Below are positions 9,266 to 21,770 of a DNA stretch of 64,000 bases, piece by piece. The number at the start of each line of letters is the position of its first letter. Position 1 is the stretch's first letter. The stretch lies in contig NZ_JANUGV010000001.1 of assembly GCF_024753215.1 (NCBI RefSeq), forward strand, positions 868,001 to 932,000, given 5' to 3'. The notes under the pieces are model-generated. The model was given only the letters and a program-made list of their open reading frames with translations. It did not search any database and was not told the origin of the DNA. Made by a program: the position numbers and the translations under genes. The DNA comes from Massilia solisilvae (GTDB lineage Bacteria; Pseudomonadota; Gammaproteobacteria; Burkholderiales; Burkholderiaceae_D).

Positions 9266-9691
9266 ATGGCAATTGAACGCACCCTGTCGATCATCAAACC
9301 AGACGCTGTTGCAAAAAACGTGATCGGCCAAATCTACAGCCGCTTCGAAGGCGCTGGCCTGAAGATCGTTGCTGCCCGCATGGCGCAGCTGTCGCGCGCT
9401 GAAGCCGAAGGCTTCTACGCCGTCCACAAGGAGCGTCCGTTCTTCAAGGACCTGGTTGACTTCATGGTCTCGGGCCCGGTCATGATCCAGGTGCTGGAAG
9501 GCGAAAACGCCATCGCCAAGAACCGCGAACTGATGGGCGCCACCGACCCGAAGAAGGCCGACAAGGGCACCATTCGCGCCGACTTCGCCGACTCGATCGA
9601 CGCGAACGCCGTGCACGGTTCGGACGCGGCTGAAACCGCTGCCGTGGAAATCGCCTACTACTTCCCGGCCCTGAACGTCTACTCGCGCTAA
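9266..9691 (+). CDS. ndk: nucleoside diphosphate kinase
   Basis: Transfers the terminal phosphate of ATP to other NDPs through a phospho-histidine. At 141 residues it is a normal bacterial Ndk, with the ATP-site lysine K11 (SIIKPDAV) and the catalytic H117 in [14 protein letters not shown] precedes ATG 9266. A strong hairpin terminator follows, yet rlmN begins 75 bases downstream, the order seen in many betaproteobacteria. A TAAAAT sequence at 9199-9204 is a possible -10 element, but no matching -35 is visible. Confidence 0.98.
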   Translation: MAIERTLSIIKPDAVAKNVIGQIYSRFEGAGLKIVAARMAQLSRAEAEGFYAVHKERPFFKDLVDFMVSGPVMIQVLEGENAIAKNRELMGATDPKKADKGTIRADFADSIDANAVHGSDAAETAAVEIAYYFPALNVYSR

Positions 9692-9720
9692 TCGCGCCGC
9701 CGGACGGTAACAGGCTGTAA

Positions 9721-9748
9721 AACCGCCCGCGACCGCGGGCGGCTTTTG
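9721..9748 (+). terminator. rho-independent terminator after ndk
   Basis: Perfect 8-bp GC stem CCGCCCGC/GCGGGCGG around GACC, preceded by AA and followed by CTTTT. It lies between ndk and rlmN, so read-through into rlmN would be partial. Confidence 0.85.
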
Positions 9749-9766
9749 TAATACTTTAGGAAATAA

Positions 9767-10932
<1,166 letters not shown>

Positions 10933-10936
<4 letters not shown>

Positions 10937-11736
10937 ACGCCGCGCTCCTCAAGCGCGCCGCCGCCATCGTCGCGCTCGGCCTGCTGACTGCCTGCGCGGG
11001 CGGCCCGAGCGCCGAGAAAGGCGAGCTCAAGACCGCGTCGGACCAGACCGCGGCCGAAAAGCGCGCCGGCATCCGCCTGCAGCTGGCGGTCGGTTACTAC
11101 CAGGACGGCAAGTTCGAGATCGCGCTCGACGAGGTCAAGCAGGCCATCGCGATCTATCCGCAGTCGGCCGACGCCTACGGCATGCGCGGCCTGATCTACA
11201 GCTCGATGGGCGAGAACGTGCTGGCCGAGGAAAACTTCCAGCGCGCGCTCAAGCTGGCACCGCACAACCCGGACATCGCCAACAACTACGGCTCGTTCCT
11301 GTGCAATGCCGCCGGCAAGCCGGGGCAGGCGATCCCGTATTTCGAGGCGGCGCTGAAGAACCCGCATTACCAGTCGCCGCTGTCGGCCCTGGTCAACGCC
11401 GGCACCTGCAGCCTGAAGAACAAGGATCGCGATGCGGCCGAACGCTACCTGCTGGAGGCGCTGCGTATCGCACCGGACCTGGCGGTCGTGAACACGGCGC
11501 TCGCGCGGGTCTATTATGAAAAGCGCGACTACGTGCGCGCCGGTTTTTTCGTTAACCGCCTGACGGAGACGGCGAAACTCGATACGCTGTCGGCTGACGC
11601 GCTGTGGCTCGCGCTGCGTGTCGAGCGCAAGTTGGGCGACCGCAACCTGGAGGCGAGCCTGGCCGGGCAACTGCGCCGTCGCTTCCCCGGTTCGCCTGAG
11701 TTCGCTGCCTTCCAGCGCGGGGCATTTGATGAGTGA
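10933..11736 (+). CDS. pilW: type IV pilus biogenesis/stability lipoprotein PilW (PilF)
   Basis: TPR-repeat pilotin-like outer-membrane lipoprotein needed for PilQ secretin assembly and stability of type IV pili. It has a signal peptide with lipobox LLTAC (Cys near residue 17), then about six TPR units (for example [20 protein letters not shown] and [20 protein letters not shown], each about 34 residues). The TTG start overlaps the rlmN stop as TTGA, and the stop overlaps the rodZ start, so all three are probably translationally coupled. The conserved order rlmN-pilW-rodZ supports the call. Confidence 0.93.
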
Positions 11737-12724
11737 GACGACAATGAGTGAGCGGGCAGATCAGCCGGCAACGCCCGAAATCCCGAACGGCGTGCCGGGC
11801 AAGGCATTGGCGGCCCAGCGCGAAGCGATGGGCTGGACCGTGGAACAGGTGGCCGACCAGCTCAAGCTGGCGCCGCGCCAGGTGGTGGCGCTGGAAGCAG
11901 GCGACTACGCGTCGCTGCCCAGCCCGGCCGTGGTACGCGGCTTCGTGCGCGCGTACGCCAAGATCCTCAGGCTCGACGCCGCGCCGCTGGTGGCGATGAT
12001 CGCGATGGATACCCCGGACACCACCGTCAACACGGCCACGGTGCGGCGCGAAAAGCCGGCCACGTTCTCGGAGTCGTCGCGTTTTCCGCTGCACGGCAAG
12101 CGCAGCAGCCTGCCGCTCGGCTGGATCGTGGCCGCCGTCGCCGTGATGGCTGCCGCGGCCGCCGCCTGGCACCTGGGCGTCTTCCGTTCCAGCGTCGGCG
12201 AGGCGCCCTCCGGCTCGCCGGCCAGCACCACCGTCCTGCCGGCGCCGGCCAGCGTGCCCCCGGGCAGCGCGAGCGAGCCGGCGCAAAAGTCTGACGTGCC
12301 GCTGATTTCGGTGCCGGGACAGAATCCGCCGGCCCCCAGTGGCGAGGCGCAGCCCGGCACTGCGCCGGCCACCCCGACCGCGGCGCCAGGCGCCACCGGC
12401 GGCCCGGCTGCTGCCGCCCAGCCTGCCGCGGCGCAGCCGGCCGCACTGCAGCAACCGGTGCAGGCCGCAACCGAAACCGCCGTCGGCCCCAACTCGCTGG
12501 TGCTGAACGTGCGCGAGGATTCCTGGATCCAGGTGCGCACCGCGGACGGCAAGAACCTGATTTCGCGCCTGGTCAAGGCAGGCAGCACGGAAAGCGTGAC
12601 GGTCGAGCAACCGGTCACCGTCACCGTCGGCAACCCGAAAGGCGTCAGCGCGTCCCTGCGCGGCAGCGCCGTCGAGCTGCCTATGCTGCCCGGCAAAACC
12701 ATCGCGCGCGTCTCCCTGAAGTAA
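11729..12724 (+). CDS. rodZ: cytoskeletal/cell-shape protein RodZ
   Basis: Bitopic inner-membrane protein that links MreB to the elongation machinery. It has an N-terminal cytoplasmic helix-turn-helix domain (about 25-90, [21 protein letters not shown]), a basic juxtamembrane stretch, one membrane segment at about 129-149, a long Pro/Ala-rich periplasmic linker, and a C-terminal beta domain ([17 protein letters not shown]). ATG 11729 overlaps the pilW end by 8 bases; ATG 11744 is possible. The length of 331 residues is typical. It is in the superoperon directly before ispG, as in E. coli. Confidence 0.93.
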   Translation: MSETTMSERADQPATPEIPNGVPGKALAAQREAMGWTVEQVADQLKLAPRQVVALEAGDYASLPSPAVVRGFVRAYAKILRLDAAPLVAMIAMDTPDTTVNTATVRREKPATFSESSRFPLHGKRSSLPLGWIVAAVAVMAAAAAAWHLGVFRSSVGEAPSGSPASTTVLPAPASVPPGSASEPAQKSDVPLISVPGQNPPAPSGEAQPGTAPATPTAAPGATGGPAAAAQPAAAQPAALQQPVQAATETAVGPNSLVLNVREDSWIQVRTADGKNLISRLVKAGSTESVTVEQPVTVTVGNPKGVSASLRGSAVELPMLPGKTIARVSLK

Positions 12725-12735
12725 CAGAGGAAAGC

Positions 12736-14013
12736 ATGACTTCTTCGAACACGCCTATTGCCTCGGGCCCGCTGCCGCGCCGCAAGAGCCGCGCCGTCGC
12801 GGTGTCGCATGGCGCGCGCACGGTCTGGGTCGGCGGCGACGCGCCTGTGCTGGTGCAGTCGATGACCAATACCGACACGGCCGATGCGATCGCCACCGCG
12901 ATCCAGGTCAAGGACCTGGCCCGCGCCGGCTCCGAGGTGGTGCGCATCACGGTCAACACGCCGGAAGCGGCGGCAGCCGTGCCGGCGATCCGCGAACAGC
13001 TCGACAAGATGGGCGTGGACGTGCCGCTGGTGGGCGACTTCCACTACAACGGCCACCTGCTGCTGCGTGATTTTCCGGAGTGCGCCAAGGCGCTGTCGAA
13101 ATACCGCATCAACCCTGGCAACGTGGGCCAGGGCGCCAAGCGCGACAGCCAGTTCGCCCAGATGATCGAGGCGGCCATCCAGTACGACAAACCGGTGCGC
13201 ATTGGCGTGAACTGGGGCAGCCTGGACCAGTCGCTGCTGGCGCGCATCATGGACGAGAATGCTGCCCGCGCGCAGCCGTGGAGTGCCCAGGCCGTGATGT
13301 ACGAGGCGCTGGTCACCTCGGCGATCGAAAACGCCCAGCGCGCCGAGCAACTGGGCCTTGCCGGCGACAAGATCATCCTGTCGTGCAAGGTGTCCGGCGT
13401 GCAGGACCTGATCGCCGTGTACCGCGAGCTGGCCAAACGCTGCGACTACGCGCTGCACCTGGGCCTGACCGAAGCTGGCATGGGCAGCAAGGGCATCGTG
13501 GCCTCGACCGCGGCGCTGTCGGTGCTGCTGCAGGAAGGCATCGGCGACACGATCCGCATTTCGCTGACCCCCGAGCCGGGCGGCGACCGCACCAAGGAAG
13601 TGGTGGTGGCACAGGAAATCCTGCAGACCATGGGCCTGCGCAAGTTCGCGCCGATGGTGATCGCTTGCCCGGGCTGCGGCCGCACCACCTCGACCGTGTT
13701 CCAGGAACTGGCCGACAACATCCAGACCTTCCTGCGCGAGCAAATGCCCGAGTGGAAGAAGTCCTATCCCGGCGTGGAAGCGATGAACGTGGCCGTGATG
13801 GGCTGCATCGTCAACGGGCCGGGCGAATCGAAGCATGCCAACATCGGCATCAGCCTGCCGGGCACCGGCGAATCGCCGGCCGCGCCGGTGTTTGTCGATG
13901 GCCAGAAAGTGGCGACGCTGCGCGGCGAGCGCATCGTGGAAGAGTTCCAGCAAATTGTGCTGGATTACGTGAAAAAGAATTACGGTCAAGAGACCGCTGA
14001 ATCATTGAGTTAG
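12736..14013 (+). CDS. ispG: 4-hydroxy-3-methylbut-2-en-1-yl diphosphate synthase
   Basis: Iron-sulfur enzyme of the MEP isoprenoid pathway that reduces ME-cPP to HMBPP. The N-terminal TIM barrel holds [10 protein letters not shown] and GDFHYNGH; the C-terminal part holds the 4Fe-4S cysteines in ACPGCGRTT and GCIVNGPGE. Its 425 residues fit the proteobacterial form. AGAGGA precedes the ATG. It follows rodZ by 11 bases and precedes hisS, but the 268-base gap to hisS is unusually long for this operon and contains several inverted repeats. Confidence 0.97.
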   Translation: MTSSNTPIASGPLPRRKSRAVAVSHGARTVWVGGDAPVLVQSMTNTDTADAIATAIQVKDLARAGSEVVRITVNTPEAAAAVPAIREQLDKMGVDVPLVGDFHYNGHLLLRDFPECAKALSKYRINPGNVGQGAKRDSQFAQMIEAAIQYDKPVRIGVNWGSLDQSLLARIMDENAARAQPWSAQAVMYEALVTSAIENAQRAEQLGLAGDKIILSCKVSGVQDLIAVYRELAKRCDYALHLGLTEAGMGSKGIVASTAALSVLLQEGIGDTIRISLTPEPGGDRTKEVVVAQEILQTMGLRKFAPMVIACPGCGRTTSTVFQELADNIQTFLREQMPEWKKSYPGVEAMNVAVMGCIVNGPGESKHANIGISLPGTGESPAAPVFVDGQKVATLRGERIVEEFQQIVLDYVKKNYGQETAESLS

Positions 14014-14021
14014 CAGGAGCA

Positions 14022-14106
14022 CGTCGTCCCGGCGAACGCCGGGACCCATGCTGAGTGTGCGGTGTTGATCGCCTCAGCATGGGTCCCGGCGTTCGCCGGG
14101 ATGACG
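14022..14106. repeat. large inverted repeat downstream of ispG
   Basis: Two 34-base arms (14022-14055 and 14073-14106) match at 33 of 34 positions around a 17-base loop. The arm contains the internally palindromic core GTCCCGGCGAACGCCGGGAC, followed by CCATGCTGAG. This resembles widespread intergenic REP-type repeats of proteobacteria and is unrelated in sequence to the element at 5364. It can form a very stable hairpin between ispG and hisS. Confidence 0.8.
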
Positions 14107-14175
14107 TTGTTTCAAGCTGCGGGAATACCAAACTGTCCGAGAAAAAAGAGAAAATTGTTGGTGGAGCTGGGGTTT

Positions 14176-14226
14176 CGAGCGACCTGTCGCTCGCCAGCGG
14201 AACGGCCCAGGCTTGCACGCCTGGGC
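14176..14226 (+). promoter_or_regulatory. two adjacent stem-loops in the hisS leader
   Basis: The first stem has arms CGAGCGAC (14176-14183) and GTCGCTCG (14186-14193); the second has GCCCAGGC (14205-14212) and GCCTGGGC (14219-14226). Both are perfect 8-bp stems. No U-tract follows, so these are not simple terminators. They lie 56-106 bases upstream of the hisS start and may affect expression or RNA processing. Confidence 0.4.
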
Positions 14227-14281
14227 TCCTTAGCGACATTCAAGCATTACGGAGCGACCGGATTCGCCGGCGCTGAAACAT

Positions 14282-15625
14282 ATGTCCGAAACGAAGAAAA
14301 CTGAAAAAATCGTCGCCATCAAAGGCATGAACGACATCCTCCCGGCCGATGCGCCGCTGTGGGAGCTGTTCGAAAACACCGCCGAGACCATCCTCAAGAG
14401 CTACGGCTACCAGAAGATCGTCACCCCGATCGTCGAGGAAACGCGCCTGTTCGCGCGCGCGATCGGCGCCGTCACCGACATCGTCGAAAAGGAGATGTAC
14501 TCCTTCGAGGACTCGATGAATGGCGACCAGCTGACCCTGCGCCCGGAAGGTACGGCCGGCGTGGTGCGCGCCGTCATCGAGCACAATCTCGCCTACGACG
14601 GTCCCAAGCGCCTGTGGTACAAGGGCCCGATGTTCCGTCACGAGCGCCCGCAGCGCGGCCGCTACCGCCAGTTCTTCCAGTTCGGCGCCGAGGCCATCGG
14701 TTTCAGTGGTCCGGACATCGATGCCGAGCTCATCATGCTGTGCCGCCGCCTGTGGGATGACCTGGGCCTGGAAGGCATCCGCCTGGAGCTCAATTCGATC
14801 GGCAACGCCGAAGAGCGCAACCGCCACCGCGCCGACCTGATCGCCTACTTCGAAGCGAACATCGACCAGCTCGACGAGGAAGCCAAGCGCCGCCTGCACG
14901 CCAACCCGCTGCGCATCCTGGACACCAAGAATCCCAAGATGCAGGACCTGGTCAACCAGGCGCCCAAGCTGCTCGAGTATCTGGGCGAAGAATCGCTGGC
15001 CCACTTCGAGGGCTTGAAAAAGATCCTGGACGCCAATAATGTCCAGTACACCGTCAACCCGCGCCTGGTGCGCGGCCTGGACTACTACAACCGCACCGTG
15101 TTCGAGTGGGTCACCGACGCACTGGGCGCGCAGGGTACCGTGTGCGCGGGCGGCCGCTACGACCCGCTGATCGAGACCTTCGGCGGCAAGGCGACGCCGG
15201 GCGTGGGCTTTGCGATGGGCATCGAGCGACTGATCGAGCTGATGAAGGCAGCCGGCGAGCCCGCGGCGCCGAGCCAGTGCGACGTGTACATGGTGCACCA
15301 GGGGCAAGAAGCCCAGATGCGCGCCTTCATCCTGGCCGAGCGCCTGCGCGACGCCGGGCTGGACGTGGTGCTGCACTGCGCCACGCCGCAGGGCGCCGGC
15401 AGCTTCAAGAGCCAGATGAAGAAAGCCGATGCTTCGGGCGCCGCGTTCGCCGTGATCCTGGGCGACGACGAGGTGGCCAATAACGTCGCGGCCGTCAAGG
15501 CGCTGCGCGAAGGCGAGGAAGGCCAGCAGCAGACCAGCGTGCCGTTCGACAATGTGGTGGACTTCGTGGTTGACCAGATCGTCGGCCACGACCACGATCA
15601 CGACCACGTGCACTACCACGCGTAA
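14282..15625 (+). CDS. hisS: histidyl-tRNA synthetase with His-rich C-terminal tail
   Basis: Class II aminoacyl-tRNA synthetase that charges tRNA-His. It has motif 2 ([19 protein letters not shown], cut here), the HisRS-specific boxes [15 protein letters not shown] and AGGRYD, and motif 3 [11 protein letters not shown]. The anticodon-binding domain follows and ends near residue 432. The last 13 residues are a histidine-rich tail ([13 protein letters not shown]) carrying six His, which is not part of the usual fold and could bind metal. Length 447. It sits between ispG and the yfgM-like gene, as in E. coli. Confidence 0.97.
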   Translation: MSETKKTEKIVAIKGMNDILPADAPLWELFENTAETILKSYGYQKIVTPIVEETRLFARAIGAVTDIVEKEMYSFEDSMNGDQLTLRPEGTAGVVRAVIEHNLAYDGPKRLWYKGPMFRHERPQRGRYRQFFQFGAEAIGFSGPDIDAELIMLCRRLWDDLGLEGIRLELNSIGNAEERNRHRADLIAYFEANIDQLDEEAKRRLHANPLRILDTKNPKMQDLVNQAPKLLEYLGEESLAHFEGLKKILDANNVQYTVNPRLVRGLDYYNRTVFEWVTDALGAQGTVCAGGRYDPLIETFGGKATPGVGFAMGIERLIELMKAAGEPAAPSQCDVYMVHQGQEAQMRAFILAERLRDAGLDVVLHCATPQGAGSFKSQMKKADASGAAFAVILGDDEVANNVAAVKALREGEEGQQQTSVPFDNVVDFVVDQIVGHDHDHDHVHYHA

Positions 15626-15664
15626 CATTTCCTCCAACCCAACCATTACTAGAACCAGACCGAC

Positions 15665-16327
15665 ATGGCATACGACCTCGAAGAACAAGAACAGATAGCC
15701 ACTTTCAAGGCATTCTGGGCCTCCTATGGCAACCTGATCACCTGGGTGCTGATCGTCGCGCTCGCGGGCTACGCCGGCTACAACTTCTGGACTTCGCACC
15801 AGGGCAAGCAGGCAGCGGAAGCGTCGGCCCTGTACGACGAATTGCAGGCTTCGCTGCAGGCGAACGACAACGCCAAGGTGCAGCGCATCGCCACCGACGT
15901 GCAAGCCAAGTTCGACGGCACCACCTACGCGCAGATGGCGGCGCTGGGCGCGGCCAAGGCGGCGTTCGACGCCAACGACCTGAAGACCGCCAAGGCCCAG
16001 CTGCAGTGGGTGGTTGACCACGGCAACGACGAGTACAAGTCGATCGCCAAGCTGCGCCTGGCTGGCGTGCTGCTGGACGAGAAGGCCTACGACGACGCGC
16101 TCAAGGTGCTGGCCGGCGACTTCCTGCCGCAGTACAAGGCGGAAGTGGCGGACCGCAAGGGCGACGTGCTGGTCGCGCAGAACAAGGTCGTTGAAGCGCG
16201 TGCCGCCTACCAGGCCGCGCTCGACGCAATGGACCAGAAGAACCCGGGCCGCCAGCTGGTGCAGATCAAGCTCGACGCGCTGGGTGTTCCGCAACAGGCC
16301 GCTGCCCCGGCCAAGCCGGCAGCCTGA
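15665..16327 (+). CDS. YfgM-like ancillary SecYEG protein (TPR)
   Basis: A 220-residue protein with a cytoplasmic N-terminus beginning MAYDLEEQEQI, one membrane segment at about 22-41 and a periplasmic TPR-like domain. E. coli YfgM binds PpiD and SecYEG and helps hand over secreted proteins. Gene order hisS-yfgM-bamB-der is the same as in E. coli, which supports the assignment more than sequence identity alone. Ala/Pro residues end the protein. The gaps to hisS (39 bases) and bamB (40 bases) suggest one transcript. Confidence 0.9.
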   Translation: MAYDLEEQEQIATFKAFWASYGNLITWVLIVALAGYAGYNFWTSHQGKQAAEASALYDELQASLQANDNAKVQRIATDVQAKFDGTTYAQMAALGAAKAAFDANDLKTAKAQLQWVVDHGNDEYKSIAKLRLAGVLLDEKAYDDALKVLAGDFLPQYKAEVADRKGDVLVAQNKVVEARAAYQAALDAMDQKNPGRQLVQIKLDALGVPQQAAAPAKPAA

Positions 16328-16367
16328 ATCCCTACGCACTTCGTGAGACAACAAGGTAAAAAACAAT

Positions 16368-17513
16368 ATGCGCACTACACGTAAGCTTGTCGGCGTTGGC
16401 GTCCTGGCCCTGATCGCCGGTTGCTCGAGCCTGAACCCGTTCGCGTCCAAGCCAAAAGGCAACCAGCCGGCCGCACTGACCGAGCTGAAGGCGAGCATGG
16501 CCGCCCGCACCAGCTGGAAACTGAGCGTCGGCAAATCGAACAACTACGAGCTGTCGCCTGCACTGGCGGGCAACACCGTGGTGCTGGCCAGCGGCGATGG
16601 CAACATCGTGCGCGTGCAGGCCGACAGCGGCAAGGAACTCTGGCGCACCAAGGCCGGCATGGACCTGACCGCCGGCGTGGGCACCGACGGCAACCTGATC
16701 GCCGTGGGCGGCGCCAAGGGCATGCTGCTGGCCTTCGACATGGACGGCAAGCCGCTGTGGAAGGCGCAGCTGTCGAGCGAAATCCTGTCGGCCCCGGCGG
16801 TCGCGCACGACATCGTGGTGGCGCGCTCGATCGACAACCGCATCGTCGGTTTCGACGCCAAAACCGGCGAGAAGAAATGGACCGTGCAGCGTCCGGCGCC
16901 GCCGCTGACCCTGCGCCTGGCGCCGGGCATGGCGGTGCACGACAAGGACGTGATCATTGCCCAGCCGGGCGGCAAGCTGTCCTCGCTCTTGATCGCCACC
17001 GGCGCGCCGCGCTGGGAGGTGGAAGTGGGCGTGGCGCGCGGCGCCACGGAACTTGAGCGCGTGACCGACATCGGCGGTGCCCCGGTCGTGTTCGACAATG
17101 ACGTGTGCGCCGTGTCCTACCAGGGCCGCGTGGGCTGCTTCGACCTGGCCACCGGCTCGGCACGCTGGACGCGCGACCTGTCCTCCCAAGTGGGCGTGGC
17201 CGTGGACCAGCTGTACGTGTTCGCCGCCGACGACAAGGGCGCGGTGTACGCGTTCAACCGCGACGGCGGCACCAGCGCCTGGAAGAACGACAAGCTGTCC
17301 TTCCGCGCACTGTCCACGCCGGTGTCGTTCGGCCGCGCCGTCGCGGTGGGCGACTACCAGGGCTACGTGCACTTTTTGGCGCGCGAGGACGGCAAGCTGC
17401 TGGCGCGCGTGGCGACCGATGGCAGCGCCATCACCGCAAGCCCGATCGTGGCCGGCTCGAACCTGATTTTTCAAACGCAGAATGGCACCGTGACCGCGAT
17501 CGCGGTGGAATAA
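16368..17513 (+). CDS. bamB: outer-membrane assembly lipoprotein BamB
   Basis: Eight-bladed beta-propeller lipoprotein of the BAM complex, which inserts beta-barrel proteins into the outer membrane. The lipobox is LIAGC (Cys19). The mature part has PQQ-type blade repeats, for example ADSGKELWRTKAG, FDMDGKPLWKAQL, FDAKTGEKKWTVQ and FDLATGSARWTRD. Its 381 residues are normal. Der starts 9 bases after its stop. Confidence 0.95.
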   Translation: MRTTRKLVGVGVLALIAGCSSLNPFASKPKGNQPAALTELKASMAARTSWKLSVGKSNNYELSPALAGNTVVLASGDGNIVRVQADSGKELWRTKAGMDLTAGVGTDGNLIAVGGAKGMLLAFDMDGKPLWKAQLSSEILSAPAVAHDIVVARSIDNRIVGFDAKTGEKKWTVQRPAPPLTLRLAPGMAVHDKDVIIAQPGGKLSSLLIATGAPRWEVEVGVARGATELERVTDIGGAPVVFDNDVCAVSYQGRVGCFDLATGSARWTRDLSSQVGVAVDQLYVFAADDKGAVYAFNRDGGTSAWKNDKLSFRALSTPVSFGRAVAVGDYQGYVHFLAREDGKLLARVATDGSAITASPIVAGSNLIFQTQNGTVTAIAVE

Positions 17514-17522
17514 CATAATTAA

Positions 17523-18866
<1,344 letters not shown>

Positions 18867-19002
18867 CCGATAGCAGGACGACAAACGGCGGCAAAACAGG
18901 GTACAGTAGGCTTGTTTTCGCCTTCAAAGAACGTCCGTTTTGCCTCTTGAAAACCGGCGAGTCGCCTCAACTTTTAAACTACAACAACATCACGGAGCTT
19001 TT

Positions 19003-19239
19003 ATGAGCAACAAAGGGCAACTGTTACAAGACCCATTCCTCAACGCCTTGCGCAAAGAGCACGTTCCCGTCTCGATCTACCTGGTCAACGGGATCAAGCT
19101 CCAGGGACACATCGAGTCCTTTGACCAGTACGTGGTCCTGCTGCGTAACACCGTCACCCAAATGGTGTACAAACACGCCATTTCGACCGTTGTCCCGGCC
19201 CGCGCCGTCAACCTGAACCTCGAGCAGGAAGCCGAGTAA
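19003..19239 (+). CDS. hfq: RNA chaperone Hfq
   Basis: Sm-like hexameric RNA chaperone that matches small RNAs to mRNAs. The 78-residue protein has the Sm1 motif ([20 protein letters not shown]) and Sm2 ([12 protein letters not shown]), with a short C-terminal tail as in betaproteobacteria. ATG 19003 gives the classical [14 protein letters not shown] start, with ACGGAG upstream. The 136-base gap after der contains an imperfect hairpin around 18890-18925 and the possible -10 hexamer TACAGT, so hfq may have its own promoter, as in E. coli. Confidence 0.98.
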   Translation: MSNKGQLLQDPFLNALRKEHVPVSIYLVNGIKLQGHIESFDQYVVLLRNTVTQMVYKHAISTVVPARAVNLNLEQEAE

Positions 19240-19244
19240 GGCCG

Positions 19245-20438
19245 ATGGCAGAAGCCCCCGGCACCTCCACCATGCGCGCTGCGCTGGTGGGCATCGATTT
19301 TGGGGCTGGCGATTTTTCCGCCAGCCTCGATGAGCTGTCGTTGCTCGCGCGTTCCGCCGGTGCCGACCCGATCACCACCATCACCGCGCGCCGCGCCGCG
19401 CCCGATCCGGCGTACTACGTGGGCAGCGGCAAGGCCGACGAGATCGGGGAGGCTTGCCTGGCCGAGCACGTCGACATCGTCATCTTCAACCACGCGCTCT
19501 CGCCCGCCCAGCAGCGCAACCTCGAGCGGCGCCTGAACGTGCGCGTCGTCGACCGCACCAGCCTGATCCTCGACATCTTCGCCCAGCGCGCCAAGACCAA
19601 CGAGGGCAAGCTGCAGGTCGAGCTGGCCCAGCTGCAGCACCTGGCCACGCGCCTGATCCGCGGCTGGACCCACCTGGAACGCCAGAAGGGCGGTATCGGC
19701 CTGCGCGGCCCTGGCGAAACCCAGCTCGAGACCGACCGCCGCCTGATCGGCGAGCGGGTCAAGATGCTGCGCACGCGCCTGACCAAGCTGCGCAAGCAAC
19801 ATGAAACCCAGCGCCGCTCGCGCGGGCGCAACCAGACCTTCTCGGTCTCGCTGGTCGGCTACACCAACGCCGGCAAGTCCACCCTGTTCAATACGCTGAC
19901 CAAGGCTGGCGTGTACGTCGCCAACCAGCTGTTCGCCACGCTCGACACCACCAGCCGCCGCCTGTACCTGGGCGGCGAGGTCGGCAACGTGGTCGTGTCC
20001 GACACCGTCGGCTTCGTGCGCGAGCTGCCCCACCAGCTGGTGGCGGCGTTTCGCGCCACGCTGGAGGAAACCATCCATGCCGACCTGCTGCTGCACGTCG
20101 TGGACGGTTCCTCGCCCGTGCGCAACGAGCAGATCGAGCAGGTCAACGAGGTGCTGCGCGAGATTGGCGCCGACCACGTGCCGCAGATTCTGGTGTGGAA
20201 CAAGATCGATGCCGCAGGGCTAGAGCCCGGGGTGGAACGTGATGAATATGATAAAATCAGCCGCGTTTTCATCAGCGCCCAGAGTGGCGCGGGCCTCGAT
20301 CTGCTGCGCGAGGCGATCGTCGAGGCAGCAAGCGCCGGGCCCGGCCTGACGCCGTATCCAGAAGAACAGGAAGATCCGCGCGGCTTTGCGCAGGCCGGCG
20401 ACATCCTTCCATCCTCCACCCCTGTCGGGCCCCACTAA
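19245..20438 (+). CDS. hflX: ribosome-associated GTPase HflX
   Basis: GTPase that binds and splits stalled 70S or 50S-associated ribosomes under heat and other stress. It has the HflX N-terminal domain (GSGKADEI region), a Gly-rich linker (GGIGLRGPGETQLETDRR), the P-loop GYTNAGKSTLFN, the switch motif DTVGFVRELPHQLV and the NKID G4. ATG 19245 is 5 bases after the hfq stop; ATG 19272 (MRAALVGIDFG) is an alternative start matching other HflX proteins. Length 397. Confidence 0.96.
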   Translation: MAEAPGTSTMRAALVGIDFGAGDFSASLDELSLLARSAGADPITTITARRAAPDPAYYVGSGKADEIGEACLAEHVDIVIFNHALSPAQQRNLERRLNVRVVDRTSLILDIFAQRAKTNEGKLQVELAQLQHLATRLIRGWTHLERQKGGIGLRGPGETQLETDRRLIGERVKMLRTRLTKLRKQHETQRRSRGRNQTFSVSLVGYTNAGKSTLFNTLTKAGVYVANQLFATLDTTSRRLYLGGEVGNVVVSDTVGFVRELPHQLVAAFRATLEETIHADLLLHVVDGSSPVRNEQIEQVNEVLREIGADHVPQILVWNKIDAAGLEPGVERDEYDKISRVFISAQSGAGLDLLREAIVEAASAGPGLTPYPEEQEDPRGFAQAGDILPSSTPVGPH

Positions 20439-20444
20439 AAGCAT

Positions 20445-21770
20445 ATGCTTGCTTCAATACTAAAAAGAATCGGCATCAAGACATCGTTGAACGATCCGCG
20501 CTGGGGCCACAATCCCAAAGGAGAAGGCAAGGCCCAGGAAGGTCGTCGTCCCGGCGAAGGCCCGCCTGACCTCGACCAGCTGTGGCGCGACTTCAACGCC
20601 CGCCTGAACCGTTTGTTCGGCCAGCGCGGCGCCGGCGGCGGCGACGGGCAGTTCAAGCCCGACATGCGCGGCGCCGGCATCACCGCGTCCGTCATCGTCT
20701 TCATCGTGGCGCTGATCTGGTTTGCCAGCGGCGCCTTCATCGTGCAGGAAGGGCAGGTCGCCGTGGTGACCACCTTCGGCAAACTCAGCCATACCGCCAG
20801 GCCGGGCTTCAACTGGCGCTGGCCGTACCCGATCCAGGCCCACCAGATCGTCAACACGGGCCGCGTCAACACCGCCGAGATCGGCTACCGCAACAACGTG
20901 CGCAACCGCCAGCCGGCCGAATCGCTGATGCTCACCGACGACGAGAACCTGGTCGATGTGCAATTTGCCGTCCAGTACCAGGTCAAGGACCCGGTGGCCT
21001 GGCTGTTCGCCGGGCGCGACCAGGACGACACCGTGCGCCACGTGGCCGAGAGCGCCGCGCGCGAAGTGGTCGGCAAGAACAAGATGGACTTCGTGCTCTA
21101 TCAAGGGCGTGACCGCATCGCCGGCGACATCCACGCGATCATGCAGCGCCTGCTCGACCAGTACAAGCTGGGCGCACAGGTCACCGGCGTGACCATGCAA
21201 GCGGTCCAGCCGCCCGAGCCGGTGCAGGCCGCGTTCAACGACGCCGTCAAGGCGGCCGAGGACGCCGCACGCGCCCGCAACGAGGGCGAGAGCTATGCCA
21301 ACGACATCCTGCCGCGCGCCCGTGGCCAGGCCTTTGGCGTGATCCAGGAAGCCGAAGCCTACCGCTCGATGGTGGTCGAGAACGCGATGGGCAACGCGGC
21401 CCGTTTCGACGCCGTGGTCTCGCAGTACGCCAAGGCGCCGGCCGTCACCCGCGACCGCATGTACATCGACACCATGCAGCAGATCTTCACCAGCGCCAGC
21501 AAGGTGCTGGTGGACACCAAGAGCGCCAACACGCTCTACCTGCCGCTGGACAAGATGATGGAAAAAACCGCCGCCCGTGACGCCGCCATCGGCAGCAAGT
21601 CGGGCCCGGTGCAGGCGCCGCAAGCGCCGCAGGCGCAGCCGCAGCAGGCGCAGCCGCAAGCCCAGCCGCAGCAGGCCCAGCCGCAGCCGGAAGCACCGCA
21701 GAACCTCGAATCGGTACGCCAGCGCGACGCGCGTTCGCGCGAATCGCAACGCGACCGGGAGACCCGCTGA
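20445..21770 (+). CDS. hflK: FtsH modulator HflK (SPFH membrane protein)
   Basis: With HflC it forms a large cage around the membrane protease FtsH and limits its activity. The N-terminal cytoplasmic tail is Gly/Pro-rich, followed by one membrane segment at about 80-100 (ASVIVFIVALIWFASGAFIV) and a periplasmic SPFH/band-7 domain. The last 60 residues are a Gln/Pro/Ala-rich repeat (QAPQ, QAQPQQ units) and an Arg-rich end. Length 441. Its stop codon shares a base with the hflC start. Confidence 0.95.
   Translation: MLASILKRIGIKTSLNDPRWGHNPKGEGKAQEGRRPGEGPPDLDQLWRDFNARLNRLFGQRGAGGGDGQFKPDMRGAGITASVIVFIVALIWFASGAFIVQEGQVAVVTTFGKLSHTARPGFNWRWPYPIQAHQIVNTGRVNTAEIGYRNNVRNRQPAESLMLTDDENLVDVQFAVQYQVKDPVAWLFAGRDQDDTVRHVAESAAREVVGKNKMDFVLYQGRDRIAGDIHAIMQRLLDQYKLGAQVTGVTMQAVQPPEPVQAAFNDAVKAAEDAARARNEGESYANDILPRARGQAFGVIQEAEAYRSMVVENAMGNAARFDAVVSQYAKAPAVTRDRMYIDTMQQIFTSASKVLVDTKSANTLYLPLDKMMEKTAARDAAIGSKSGPVQAPQAPQAQPQQAQPQAQPQQAQPQPEAPQNLESVRQRDARSRESQRDRETR

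Noticed and set aside
14240..16543. A 767-codon minus-strand open frame opposite hisS and the yfgM-like gene.
   Set aside because: Antisense shadow; the plus-strand genes are firmly identified and the minus protein has no recognisable motif.
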